Below are positions 24,389 through 33,185 of a stretch of 64,000 nucleotides of DNA, one piece after another. The notes under the pieces were generated by a model, which saw nothing but the letters and a program-made list of their open reading frames with translations, ran no database searches and had not been told where the DNA came from. Numbering within the stretch: the stretch's first letter is position 1; each line of letters begins with the position of its first letter. Origin of the DNA: Rahnella rivi (GTDB taxonomy: Bacteria > Pseudomonadota > Gammaproteobacteria > Enterobacterales > Enterobacteriaceae); the NCBI RefSeq assembly GCF_019049655.1, contig NZ_JAFMOX010000057.1, forward strand, positions 62,001 to 126,000, given 5' to 3'. A program made the translations under genes and the position numbers.

Positions 24389-25084
24389 ATGCAGACTAAA
24401 CGAGTGCTGGTTATAGAAGATGATGCCGATGCGGCGGGCGTTCTTGAGGCCTACCTGAAACGTGAAAATTATGAGGTGAAGGTGGCGGGCGACGGGTTGC
24501 TGGGGCTGGAAATGGTGAACAGCTGGAAGCCTGATCTGATCCTGCTCGACGTGATGTTGCCCGGCATGAACGGTACTGAAGTGCTCTCGACCCTGCGCCG
24601 TACGCGTGATACGCCGGTGATTATGGTCACCGCCATGGGCGATGCGCCTGACCGCATTGGCGCGCTGCGTTACGGCGCGGATGATTATGTGGTGAAGCCT
24701 TATAATCCCGGCGAAGTGGTGGCGCGCGTTCAGGCCGTTCTGCGCCGTGCCGCACCGAAAACCCGGCAGGCCGAACTCCTGCGCTGGCAGGGGCTTGAGG
24801 TGGATACCGAATCGCTCACCACCACGGTGACTGACGCTGACGGCATGCCGAAAAGCCTCGAGCTGACGCCCACTGAATTCGCGCTGTTAGTGATACTGAT
24901 GGGCGCCCCCACGCGCCCCTTTACCCGTCAGCAACTGCTGGAACGCTGCCTGCCGGAAAGCGAAGCGCTGGAGCGCGTGGTGGATACCCACATCTATAAC
25001 CTGCGTAAAAAACTTGAGCTGGCAGGCATTCTGAATGTCCTGATCAACGTGCGCGGTATCGGTTACAGGTTCAGACAGCCATGA
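24389..25084 (+). CDS. OmpR-family response regulator (BaeR/AdeR-like)
   Basis: This 231-residue regulator has a receiver domain with the acidic pocket Asp11-Asp12, phosphorylation site Asp54 (LILLDVMLPG) and Lys103 (VVKPYNPGE). A winged-helix DNA-binding domain follows from about residue 130 (LELTPTEFALLVILMGAPTR, DTHIYNLRKKLE, VRGIGYRF). The receiver resembles AdeR/BaeR regulators of RND pumps. I start at ATG 24389, 8 bases after AAGG; the frame is open further upstream but not protein-like. It overlaps the kinase gene by ATGA, and an RND efflux operon follows. Confidence 0.9.
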   Translation: MQTKRVLVIEDDADAAGVLEAYLKRENYEVKVAGDGLLGLEMVNSWKPDLILLDVMLPGMNGTEVLSTLRRTRDTPVIMVTAMGDAPDRIGALRYGADDYVVKPYNPGEVVARVQAVLRRAAPKTRQAELLRWQGLEVDTESLTTTVTDADGMPKSLELTPTEFALLVILMGAPTRPFTRQQLLERCLPESEALERVVDTHIYNLRKKLELAGILNVLINVRGIGYRFRQP

Positions 25085-26250
25085 AAAAGCCACAACATCA
25101 GTCTCTTTGGCGTTGGATCTGCCTGCGTGTTCTGACGCTGGCGATCGGTTCCGTGGTGCTTATCGCCTTATGCATGTGGCTGAGATTTGTCATCCAGAAT
25201 TTATGGATCCTTCACCATATGCCTGTCTCGATGAGAGAGGAGTTTGCCCTGCTGCGCGAACAGCCCGCGCTGAATCTGGCGCGTTTTCACCAGATTGTCG
25301 ATGAGCGCTGGGGGATCCGCTACTCCGATCCCAGCATTGCGTCTTCGGACTGGATCACCGTCGGCGTGCTGGTGCTGACCGTGATTCCTTTTATCGTTGT
25401 GCTCGGGTTGCGCGCCGCGCGTCCGCTTTCGGCGCAGGTGAGCAGGCTGGCGGCGGCGGCGGGATCGGTGGCACGCGGGGAATTCAGCACACGTGCCGAA
25501 AAGGTGGAAAAGGCACCGGCGGAACTTATCCAGCTGACGGAAAACTTTAACGCCATGACCGGGCAACTGGAACGTTACGATCGTGAACTGCGGGCCTCCC
25601 ACGTGGCGATGGCGCATGAATTACGCTCGCCGCTGACCGCCGCCATTGGCCGGTTGCAGGGCATGATCGACGGTGTGTTTGAGCCGGAGCCTCAGCAACT
25701 GAATATGGTGATGAAGCAGCTTCGCCACCTCAGTCGTCTGACGGACGAACTTCACCTGCTTTCGCTGGCCGACGCCGGACAACTCCAGCTGACGCCTGTC
25801 ACGCTTAATCTCACCGATCTGCTGCTCGAACGCGCCGCCTGGCTTAAACCGCAGGCCGAAGCGGCGGGCATGGCGATTGAGATAAACCCGTCACAGCCTT
25901 ATAGCTGCGTCGGCGATCCGTTCCGCCTTGCCCAGGTGTTCACCATATTGATGGAGAATGCCCTGCGCTACGCCGCAGAAGGCGCGCATCTGGAGGTGAA
26001 CGTCCGTAAGCTGGCGGGCGGGATAGAGATTGCGTTTCGTGACTTCGGGCCAGGCGTCACGGCGGGCTTTTTGCCTGATATGTTCGAGCGTTTCACCCGC
26101 GCAGAATCCTCGCGTGCCCGCGATTCCGGCGGCAGCGGGTTGGGGCTGTCAATCGCCAGGGCGATCTGCGTGGCGCATGGCGGCACCATCCGCGCTACCC
26201 TGCCGGACAGCGGCGGCCTGCAAATTTCAGTATTCCTTCCTGACGCGTAA
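25081..26250 (+). CDS. Sensor histidine kinase (BaeS/AdeS-like)
   Basis: This 389-residue inner-membrane kinase has two membrane helices (about residues 16-38 and 93-112) that flank a short periplasmic region of about 55 residues. A HAMP domain (SRLAAAAGSVARGEFSTRAE) follows, then the phosphoacceptor His179 in MAHELRSPLTAAIG and an ATPase domain with MENALRYA (N box), FRDFGPGV (G1) and GGSGLGLSIARAI (G2). The small sensor domain is typical of kinases that sense membrane or envelope stress. It is coupled to the response regulator gene and ends before a strong terminator. Confidence 0.9.
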   Translation: MKKPQHQSLWRWICLRVLTLAIGSVVLIALCMWLRFVIQNLWILHHMPVSMREEFALLREQPALNLARFHQIVDERWGIRYSDPSIASSDWITVGVLVLTVIPFIVVLGLRAARPLSAQVSRLAAAAGSVARGEFSTRAEKVEKAPAELIQLTENFNAMTGQLERYDRELRASHVAMAHELRSPLTAAIGRLQGMIDGVFEPEPQQLNMVMKQLRHLSRLTDELHLLSLADAGQLQLTPVTLNLTDLLLERAAWLKPQAEAAGMAIEINPSQPYSCVGDPFRLAQVFTILMENALRYAAEGAHLEVNVRKLAGGIEIAFRDFGPGVTAGFLPDMFERFTRAESSRARDSGGSGLGLSIARAICVAHGGTIRATLPDSGGLQISVFLPDA

Positions 26251-26265
26251 CGCGCTTTTTAACAG

Positions 26266-26299
26266 GACGGGCAAATAAATTGCCCGTCTTGAATTTTCC
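26266..26299 (+). terminator. Rho-independent terminator after the sensor kinase
   Basis: A perfect 9-bp stem GACGGGCAA/TTGCCCGTC with loop ATAAA is followed by TTGAATTTT. It separates the two-component genes from the efflux operon, so the pump has its own promoter. Confidence 0.85.
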
Positions 26300-26370
26300 T
26301 TGATGAAACATACAGGGAATCTGGACATAACCCGGTTTGAATAGCGCCATCTCAATTCAGGAACCGGGTC

Positions 26371-27507
26371 ATGACAGACACATTCACCGATTACGCCAGC
26401 CGGGCCATTTGCCACCTCACCGGCTCACAACGCCTGCGCGCCCTGTGGCCTTTTTTGCTGCTGATCCCGCTCGGGTTAGCGCTCACCGCCTGCCATGATC
26501 AGAAGAAAAAATCTGAAGCCCCTGCGCGGCCTGTGCGGTTTATCATCGCGCCTGCCCCTTCGGGGGCCAGCACCCTGCTGCAAACCGGTGAAATCCGCGC
26601 CCATGACGACGTCACGCTGAGTTTCCGGCAAGACGGACGTCTGATCAGCCGCGCCGTTGACGTGGGTGACCACGTGCGCGCCGGGCAGTTACTGGCCACG
26701 CAGGAAAGCGATACCAGCCAGAATCAGCTCAGCAGCGCCAGGGCCGATCTGAACAGCGCGCGCGCCGCCGAACGGGTGGCGGCGCTGAACCTGCATCGGA
26801 TGACACTGCTGATGCCGCAAGGGGCGATATCCCGCGCACAGTTTGATACTGCGCAGTCAGACTGGCAGGCCGCGTTGTCGCGCCGTCAGAGCAGCGAATC
26901 CAGCCTGAAAACGGCGCAGGATAATCTGGCGTGGACGCGGCTGACCGCCCCGGACGACGGCGTGATCACCGCCGTCAGCGCCTCTGCGGGCCAGGTGGTC
27001 AGCAGCGGTCAGGCGGTGGTCACAGTAGCAGGCAGCAACGCACGCGATGCGGTGTTTAACGTCGCCACACCGCAAGCCCTGACGCAACAGAGCGCGGTGT
27101 CCGTTTCCCTGCTCTCCGATCCCGCCGTTCGCACGACCGGGCATCTGCGCGACATCAGCCCGCAGGCCGATCCACAAACCCGCACCTGGCGGGTGCGGGT
27201 GACGCTGGATAATCCGCCACCGGCCATGGCGCTGGGTGCCAGCGTTCAGGGCGCGTGGCAGCAATCCGGCCAGACGATGATTTCCCTGCCCGCCTCGGCC
27301 CTCACCCGTATTGGCAATAAACCGGCGGTGTTTGTGGTTGACCGCGCAAGCCAGCGTTTGCAACTGCGTGAAGTGACTCTTGGCCGCTACACCACCGATG
27401 ACATCTCTGTCTGCGCCGGGATCGTCGCCGGAGACGCGGTGGTCACCGCGGGCGTCAGCAAACTGCGTCAGGGTGAAAAAGTCATCGCTCAGGAGAGCAA
27501 TCCATGA
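26371..27507 (+). CDS. RND efflux periplasmic adaptor (membrane fusion lipoprotein)
   Basis: This 378-residue adaptor has an N-terminal export signal with lipobox LTAC (Cys near residue 41), so it should be anchored to the inner membrane by lipid. The lipoyl halves are GRLISRAVDVGDHVRAGQLL (near 90) and LTAPDDGVITAVSASAGQVV (near 193), flanking an alpha-helical hairpin; beta-barrel and membrane-proximal domains follow. It connects the RND pump to an outer-membrane channel. AGGA stands 8 bases before the ATG, and the stop overlaps the RND start by ATGA. Confidence 0.92.
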   Translation: MTDTFTDYASRAICHLTGSQRLRALWPFLLLIPLGLALTACHDQKKKSEAPARPVRFIIAPAPSGASTLLQTGEIRAHDDVTLSFRQDGRLISRAVDVGDHVRAGQLLATQESDTSQNQLSSARADLNSARAAERVAALNLHRMTLLMPQGAISRAQFDTAQSDWQAALSRRQSSESSLKTAQDNLAWTRLTAPDDGVITAVSASAGQVVSSGQAVVTVAGSNARDAVFNVATPQALTQQSAVSVSLLSDPAVRTTGHLRDISPQADPQTRTWRVRVTLDNPPPAMALGASVQGAWQQSGQTMISLPASALTRIGNKPAVFVVDRASQRLQLREVTLGRYTTDDISVCAGIVAGDAVVTAGVSKLRQGEKVIAQESNP

Positions 27508-30500
27508 GCCCGCGTTCCCTTAAAGAGACGTTTAACCTTTCCGGCTGGGCGCTGGGGCATCAGCAGCTGATGATCTTTTTCATGCTGATGATCATGGTGG
27601 CGGGCGTGCTCAGTTATGAGCATCTGCCGCGCAACGAAGATCCGGCGTTTACCATAAAAACGGCGGTGGTCTCGGCGCAGTGGCCGGGTGCCAGCGTCCA
27701 TGACACGGTCAGCCTGCTCACCGATCCGCTGGAGAAAAAACTTCAGGAAACGCCGCATCTGGATTACGTGCAAAGCGAAACCCGCGCCGGGCAGACGATC
27801 ATTATGGTCAATCTTCGCGACGACACGCCGCCCGCCGCGGTGGCGGATATCTGGTATCAGGTCCGTAAAAAAATGCAGGATATCAGCCCGTCACTGCCGC
27901 AGGGCGTGCAGACCGTCGCGGTCAACGATGAGTTCGCCGACACCTTTGGCACCCTCTACGGGTTTACCGCAGAAGGTTACAGCATGCGGGAGTTGCGCGA
28001 TCAGGTGGAAGGGATCCGCCGCAGCCTGATGTCCGTGCCGGACATCGGTAAAGTCAGTCTGCTCGGTGAACAGGAAGAGCAAATCGTCATCGCCTTTTCG
28101 CCGCGTAAGCTGGCCGGAATGGGAATTGATTTACAGCAGGTCACCAGTGCGCTGAAAGCACAGAATGCGGTGGTGCCCGCCGGGACAATACGCAGTGACA
28201 AAGAGAATATTTCACTGCGGGTCAGCGGCGCGCTGAATTCGGAAGAAAATCTGCGCAATGTGACGCTGCATATCAACGAGCGCTATATTCCGCTGACCGA
28301 TATCGCCACCCTCAGCCGCCAGAGTCAGTCGCCGCCTGCCCTCGCCTTTCGGGTGAACGGCCAGCCCGCCATTGGTCTGGCGATATCGATGGCCGCCAGC
28401 GGCAACATGACAGACTTTGGTCAGGCGGTTAACCAGCAGATGACCGATATCGGCAAACGCCTGCCGCACGGGATCGAAATGACCAAAGTCGCCGATCAGT
28501 CCGCCGTGGTGGCGCAGGCGGTCAGCGGATTTGTGCGGGTGCTGCTGGAGGCGATTGCCATCGTGCTGGCGGTGTCTTTTGTGTCGCTGGGCACCCGCGC
28601 CGGTCTGGTGGTGGCGGCGGCGATCCCGCTGGTGCTGGCGATGACCTTCACCGGCATGCTGCTGGCCAATATCGGCCTGCAACGCATCTCCCTCGGCGCG
28701 CTGATCATTGCGCTCGGCCTGCTGGTGGATGACGCGATGATCACCGTGGAGGCGATGGTGTCACGGCTTGAAGCGGGCGACAGCCGCTGGCGCGCGGCCA
28801 CCTATGCCTTTGAAACCACCGCATTCCCGATGCTGACCGGCACGCTGGTGATGATCGCCGGTTTTATTCCGGTGGGGTTTGCTGCCTCCAGCGCCGGAGA
28901 ATATTGTTTATCGCTGTTTGCCGTGGTGCTGATTTCCCTGCTCAGCTCGTGGGTGGTGGCGATTCTGTTTTCGCCGCTGATGGGCACCTGGCTGCTTTCC
29001 TCGCAGGTAAAACATCCTCACGCCGGACCGGGCAGGCTGATGCGTTTTTATCAGCGGTTACTGCTTACTGCGCTGCGTCACCGCCTGCTGACCGTGGCGT
29101 GCGCGGTGGCGGCGCTGCTGATTGCCCTTTACGGCACGACCTTTATGCAGGGTGAATTCTTTCCGGCCTCCGATCGCCCTGAATTGCTGGTCAGCCTGAC
29201 GTTACCGGCAAATGCGTCGCAGACAGAAACCGCGCGGCAGACCGAAAAACTGGAGCGCACCCTGCGCGGAAACCGCAACGTCGATCACTACTCCAGCTAT
29301 GTGGGCGGCGGTGCGATTCGTTTTTATCTGCCGATGGATGTGCTGAGCGACAATGAAAATACGGCGCAGCTGGTGGTGGTTGCCAAAGATCTTGAGGCGC
29401 GTGACCGCCTCCGGCAACAACTGGAAACCGAGCTGGCGCGCGATTTCAGCGATCTGACCACCCGCGTTTCACCGCTGGAGCTGGGCCCGCCGGTTGGCTG
29501 GCCGCTGAGATATCGGGTCAGCGGCGCGGATTATGCCAAAGTCCAGACCATCGCCCGCCAGCTGGCGACCCTGGCCGGAAATAACCCCGGCGCGCGCGCG
29601 GTGAACCTCACCGCGGGCGAACCGGAGCGCGCCATTACCCTGCGCGTCAACCAGACTGCCGCGCGGGCTGCGGGCGTCTCTTCCGAATCGTTGGCGGAAA
29701 CGCTCAACACCCTCTATTCCGGCAGCACCATTACTACGGTGCGGGATCGTAACCGGCTGGTGGACGTGATCATGCGCGGCAACGACGCAGAGCGTCAGGA
29801 TATCGACACGATTTCAGGGATGATGCTGACCACTTCCGGCGGAGCAAAAATCCCGCTGGCGCAGGTCGCTACGCCGGAATGGGGCATTGATGAACCGGTC
29901 ATCTGGCGGCATCAGCTGCTGCCGTTCATCACGGTGCAAACCGATCTCGCGCCGGGCATGAGTGCCGAAACGCTCTCCCGGCAACTGTCTGCGCAGGTGT
30001 CACGCCTGCAGGCCTCACTGCCTGCCGGTTATCACATTGAGGAAGGCGGTACGGTGGCTGAATCGGACAAGGGCAACCGTTCGGTGTACGCCATGCTGCC
30101 GGTGACATTATGCGCAATGCTTATCCTGCTGATGATCCAGCTTCAGCGTTTTTCCCGCATGCTGCTGGCGTTAATGATGGCGCCATTTGGGCTGATCGGC
30201 ATTGTGCTGGCGATGCTGCCGACCGGCACGCCGATGGGATTTGTCGCGCTGCTGGGGGTGATTGCTCTGGCGGGGATGATTATCCGCAATGCTGTGATCC
30301 TCATTAACGAAGTCGATAACAATAGCCGCAACGGCATGGAGAACAATGCCGCGATTATCGCCGCCGCCGCACACCGCGCCCGCCCTATCCTGCTGACCGC
30401 CTGCGCGGCGATCCTCGGGATGATCCCGATTTCCCACCAGGTATTCTGGGGGCCGATGGCCTTCGCGATCATTGGCGGACTGATGGTCGCCACGCTGGTA

Positions 30501-30569
30501 ACGCTGACGGTGCTGCCTGCGGCAATGAGCCTGGTGATGGAAAAGGCAGGAAAGAATAAGCCGTCATGA
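27504..30569 (+). CDS. RND-family multidrug efflux transporter, AcrB type
   Basis: This 1021-residue proton-driven efflux pump belongs to the AcrB superfamily. The proton-relay Asp pair is visible in LGLLVDDAMITVEAMV near residue 408. The large periplasmic loops and the repeat of the N- and C-terminal halves (each ending in membrane bundles such as LGVIALAGMIIRNAVILI) match the family. It is nearer to the VexF/MexK-like branch than to E. coli AcrB by general look; substrates cannot be told. No outer-membrane channel gene accompanies it, so a shared TolC is likely. The adjacent BaeSR/AdeRS-like system probably controls it. Confidence 0.93.
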   Translation: MSPRSLKETFNLSGWALGHQQLMIFFMLMIMVAGVLSYEHLPRNEDPAFTIKTAVVSAQWPGASVHDTVSLLTDPLEKKLQETPHLDYVQSETRAGQTIIMVNLRDDTPPAAVADIWYQVRKKMQDISPSLPQGVQTVAVNDEFADTFGTLYGFTAEGYSMRELRDQVEGIRRSLMSVPDIGKVSLLGEQEEQIVIAFSPRKLAGMGIDLQQVTSALKAQNAVVPAGTIRSDKENISLRVSGALNSEENLRNVTLHINERYIPLTDIATLSRQSQSPPALAFRVNGQPAIGLAISMAASGNMTDFGQAVNQQMTDIGKRLPHGIEMTKVADQSAVVAQAVSGFVRVLLEAIAIVLAVSFVSLGTRAGLVVAAAIPLVLAMTFTGMLLANIGLQRISLGALIIALGLLVDDAMITVEAMVSRLEAGDSRWRAATYAFETTAFPMLTGTLVMIAGFIPVGFAASSAGEYCLSLFAVVLISLLSSWVVAILFSPLMGTWLLSSQVKHPHAGPGRLMRFYQRLLLTALRHRLLTVACAVAALLIALYGTTFMQGEFFPASDRPELLVSLTLPANASQTETARQTEKLERTLRGNRNVDHYSSYVGGGAIRFYLPMDVLSDNENTAQLVVVAKDLEARDRLRQQLETELARDFSDLTTRVSPLELGPPVGWPLRYRVSGADYAKVQTIARQLATLAGNNPGARAVNLTAGEPERAITLRVNQTAARAAGVSSESLAETLNTLYSGSTITTVRDRNRLVDVIMRGNDAERQDIDTISGMMLTTSGGAKIPLAQVATPEWGIDEPVIWRHQLLPFITVQTDLAPGMSAETLSRQLSAQVSRLQASLPAGYHIEEGGTVAESDKGNRSVYAMLPVTLCAMLILLMIQLQRFSRMLLALMMAPFGLIGIVLAMLPTGTPMGFVALLGVIALAGMIIRNAVILINEVDNNSRNGMENNAAIIAAAAHRARPILLTACAAILGMIPISHQVFWGPMAFAIIGGLMVATLVTLTVLPAAMSLVMEKAGKNKPS

Positions 30570-30576
30570 AAGGAGC

Positions 30577-30596
30577 CAGCCCCGCCGAAGGGGCTG
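30577..30596. terminator. Hairpin between RND and LysR genes
   Basis: A 7-bp GC-rich stem CAGCCCC/GGGGCTG with loop GCCGAA separates convergent genes. No T-run follows on either strand. Confidence 0.5.
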
Positions 30597-30602
30597 CTGT
30601 GT

Positions 30603-31472
30603 CTACTCGCTTTCAGCCACGCAGGCGGTCACCATCTTCACAAAATTATCGCGGATGACATCCGTGGTCTGCGGGTCCCACGCGATACCCACTTCCCAGC
30701 AGGTTGCGCTGCCGGTCAGCGGCAGAATGTTCAGCCCCGGCGGTGCGATGTGCGTGACGCTTTGCGGTAACAGCGCCACGCCAATACCGGCAATCACCAG
30801 CGCCACCAGCGTCTGGATATCTTCCGCCTGCTGCGTGGCACATACCTCAAGCCGGTTTTCTTCAAGAAAGCGGTCGGTCTGTGCATTCAGACCGCGCCCG
30901 CGTTCATTGTAGAGCCGCAGTAAAGGCAATTTTTTCAGCCACTCTGCGGCGCTCAGATCGTTTTTATTCGGTGTGATTAACACCAGTCGGTCTTCAAACA
31001 AGGTGTGATAGCTGAGTTGTGCGGGCGCCGGGGTGCGGACAAAGCCTGCCTGCAACTCGCCGGTTTGCAGCATGTCATATTGCTTAGCGGAAGGCAGATC
31101 TTCCAGGGTGAACGCCACCCCCGGATATTCCGACCTGAATTTTGCAATGCATTGAGGCGCAAAGAGAAAACTCGACAGCCCGAATCCGGCGGCAATCACC
31201 CCTTCGCGGCCTCTGGCGACCTGATCGGCGTGGTGTAAAAACACGGCGGTTTGCCTGAGGGCTTTCTGCGCTTGCGGGAGGAGTAATTTCCCTCCGGCGG
31301 TCAGGCATGTGCCGTGCCTACCGCGTGCAAACAGCGTCACACTGAGCATCGATTCCAGCAGATTTATTTGCTTGGTCAGCGCCGGTTGAGAGATGGAAAG
31401 TGCGTCGGCGGCGCTGGCGTAATTCTGTTTTTCAGCCAGAACCACAAAAGCGTTAAGTAAACGAAGGTTCAT
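30603..31472 (-). CDS. LysR-family transcriptional regulator
   Basis: This 289-residue regulator has the LysR helix-turn-helix at residues 1-60 (NYASAADALSISQPALTKQI and NLLESMLSVTLFARG) and a periplasmic-binding-like effector domain (GVIAAGFGLSSFLFAPQCI onwards). It is divergent from a nitrilase-family gene with 112 bases between starts, the classic LysR arrangement in which the regulator activates the divergent gene in the presence of its substrate. Confidence 0.9.
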   Translation of the reverse strand: MNLRLLNAFVVLAEKQNYASAADALSISQPALTKQINLLESMLSVTLFARGRHGTCLTAGGKLLLPQAQKALRQTAVFLHHADQVARGREGVIAAGFGLSSFLFAPQCIAKFRSEYPGVAFTLEDLPSAKQYDMLQTGELQAGFVRTPAPAQLSYHTLFEDRLVLITPNKNDLSAAEWLKKLPLLRLYNERGRGLNAQTDRFLEENRLEVCATQQAEDIQTLVALVIAGIGVALLPQSVTHIAPPGLNILPLTGSATCWEVGIAWDPQTTDVIRDNFVKMVTACVAESE

Positions 31473-31584
31473 TTGTCATTCCGGTTGGTTATCAGGGATG
31501 GAAAATCATTCATTATAAAGTTATCAACGTCATTGCTGTAATACCAGCGTCAACAGATAAACCTGAAACGACCGGAGAACAGCG

Positions 31585-32577
31585 ATGCATGAAAATCAGT
31601 TAATCAAGGCGGCAGTGATTCAGTTCCAGCATCAGGCGGGTGACAAGAAATATAACCTGATGATGATGGAGAAATTTATCGGCCAGGCGGCCATTGAAGG
31701 GGTGAAAATCCTCGCGTTTCCCGAGATGTGTATCACGGGCTACTGGCATGTACCAAAACTAAGCGTGGCAGGCGTAGAAGCGCTGGCGGAACCGGTGGAG
31801 ACTGGCCCGTCTGTCGGCCTTATCCGCGCCCTTGCCATGAAACATCAGATGCTGATTGGCGCGGGATTGATCGAGCGCGCCGCGGACGGGCGTCTCTATA
31901 ACGCCTACGTGGCCTGCATGCCGGACGGGTCGCTGCATACCCACCGCAAGCTGCATGCTTTTGAGCATCCGGCAATCAGCAGCGGCGCGGGCTTTACGGT
32001 ATTTGATACGCCGTGGGGCGTGAAGGTGGGCATCCTGATCTGCTGGGATAATAATCTTGTGGAAAACGTGCGTGCCACCGCGCTGCTCGGCGCGGATATT
32101 CTGCTGGCCCCGCATCAGACCGGCGGAACGCATTCCCGCAGCCCGCATGGCATGAAGCCGATCCCTCTGGAACTTTGGGCGCAACGCGCTGAGCGCAAGG
32201 CCGAAATCACCGCAGCGTTTAAAGGCCCCAGCGGTCGTGAATGGCTAATGCGCTGGCTCCCTGCCCGTGCGCATGATAACGGGCTGTTTATTCTGTTCAG
32301 CAATGGCGTCGGGGCTGACGATGACGAAGTGCGCACCGGCAATGCGATGATTCTCGATCCGTATGGCCGCATTGTGCGGGAAACCTGGGCAGCGGCTGAC
32401 GCGATGGTGTGTGCGGAGCTCGATCTCTCATTAATTCCCATGTGTACCGGGCGCCGCTGGATGTCAGGACGCCGTCCCGAGCTGTATAAGATCCTGACTG
32501 AGCGTCAGGGCTATGAGCGGGATGCGATAACGGTGCGGTTCTCAGAGGCACTGCCGGGAATAAAACAGCAGGAATGA
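31585..32577 (+). CDS. Nitrilase-superfamily carbon-nitrogen hydrolase
   Basis: This 330-residue hydrolase acts on a nitrile, amide or carbamoyl compound. The Glu-Lys-Cys triad is visible: Glu in LAFPEMCITGYW (near residue 47), Lys in HRKLHAFEHP (near 121) and Cys in GILICWDNNL (near 153). The segment with MKPIPLELWAQRAERKAEIT is an insertion in the region where subgroup-specific substrate contacts occur. A GGAG ribosome-binding site precedes the ATG. It is controlled presumably by the divergent LysR gene. I cannot assign it to a named amidase or nitrilase subgroup. Confidence 0.88.
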   Translation: MHENQLIKAAVIQFQHQAGDKKYNLMMMEKFIGQAAIEGVKILAFPEMCITGYWHVPKLSVAGVEALAEPVETGPSVGLIRALAMKHQMLIGAGLIERAADGRLYNAYVACMPDGSLHTHRKLHAFEHPAISSGAGFTVFDTPWGVKVGILICWDNNLVENVRATALLGADILLAPHQTGGTHSRSPHGMKPIPLELWAQRAERKAEITAAFKGPSGREWLMRWLPARAHDNGLFILFSNGVGADDDEVRTGNAMILDPYGRIVRETWAAADAMVCAELDLSLIPMCTGRRWMSGRRPELYKILTERQGYERDAITVRFSEALPGIKQQE

Positions 32578-32660
32578 TAGTACGTTGATAATGATATTAA
32601 TAAATTCTAATTTTTAAATTTATATCATTTTTAGGGCGCCCCTGAATTTTTTACGTTAAA

Positions 32661-32730
32661 TGGTGACTTTACTGTGTCAGCAACAAATGGATTCAATTCC
32701 ATTGGATTGTCTGATTATCCGCAGAGTTAA
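32661..32730 (+). pseudogene. Decayed 3' end of a paralogue of the orphan gene at 33186
   Basis: These 70 bases align without gaps with 34037-34106, the 3' end of the orphan gene, and end in the same stop codon. The translated tails are NGDFTVSATNGFNSIGLSDY and YGDFTASSSGDFNNIKLSDY, each followed by PQS. Upstream of 32661 the similarity stops. It is the tail of a lost second copy. Confidence 0.8.
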
Positions 32731-32764
32731 GTTTCGTTTTAAGTCATATTTCTTTTTATGTGAA

Positions 32765-32796
32765 TTCACTCCCGGAATACTCTTTCCGGGAGTGAA
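32765..32796 (+). terminator. Relict terminator copy
   Basis: A perfect 13-bp stem TTCACTCCCGGAA/TTCCGGGAGTGAA closes a 6-base loop. It matches the terminator behind the intact orphan gene (34156-34187) and belongs to the same duplicated block. Confidence 0.75.
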
Positions 32797-32839
32797 ACGG
32801 TATTTATATCGTGCTTATCCTGCCGGTCCCCCGTTGCTG

Positions 32840-32905
32840 CGGCGGTTACTCGCCATTCTCGCCATACAAACCCATCCTGTAGCGGATATTCGCCGCCGGC
32901 GCGAT
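32840..32905 (-). pseudogene. Remnant of the 3' end of a trehalase gene (treF copy)
   Basis: The stretch matches the 3' end of treF (34220-34310): the stop and last codons (minus strand), CTCGCCATACAAACC and CCTGTAGCGGATATTCGCCG are shared, with an internal deletion of about 38 bases whose ends lie at AAACC repeats. It closes the duplicated block that starts at 32661. Confidence 0.8.
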
Positions 32906-33185
32906 CCTGTGTGGGTTTCTGATGATTGACAGGACATTGCAATACCCTTTCTTTTTGCCGTGTCAGTCACATGATGACGCTATTTTATGTATAAATGATG
33001 CGTCAATCAGATCGTTGTTATTTTTTTTCATCGTGATTAATTCGGTATTTATTATTTTTAGTTTGATGATTATTTTTGTGTTGCGTAATCATTAGTTATT
33101 AAATTTCTCCGGTAGTAATTTGCACCCATCAAATGTTGTGCCTGTTTCATTTCAATCTACTATTAACGCTAACAAAGGAAACACT

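Noticed and set aside
32660..32929. Open frame of about 90 codons across the duplicated block
   Set aside because: It runs through the relict gene tail, the terminator and the treF remnant in a frame unrelated to any of them. The block is better explained as a decayed repeat.
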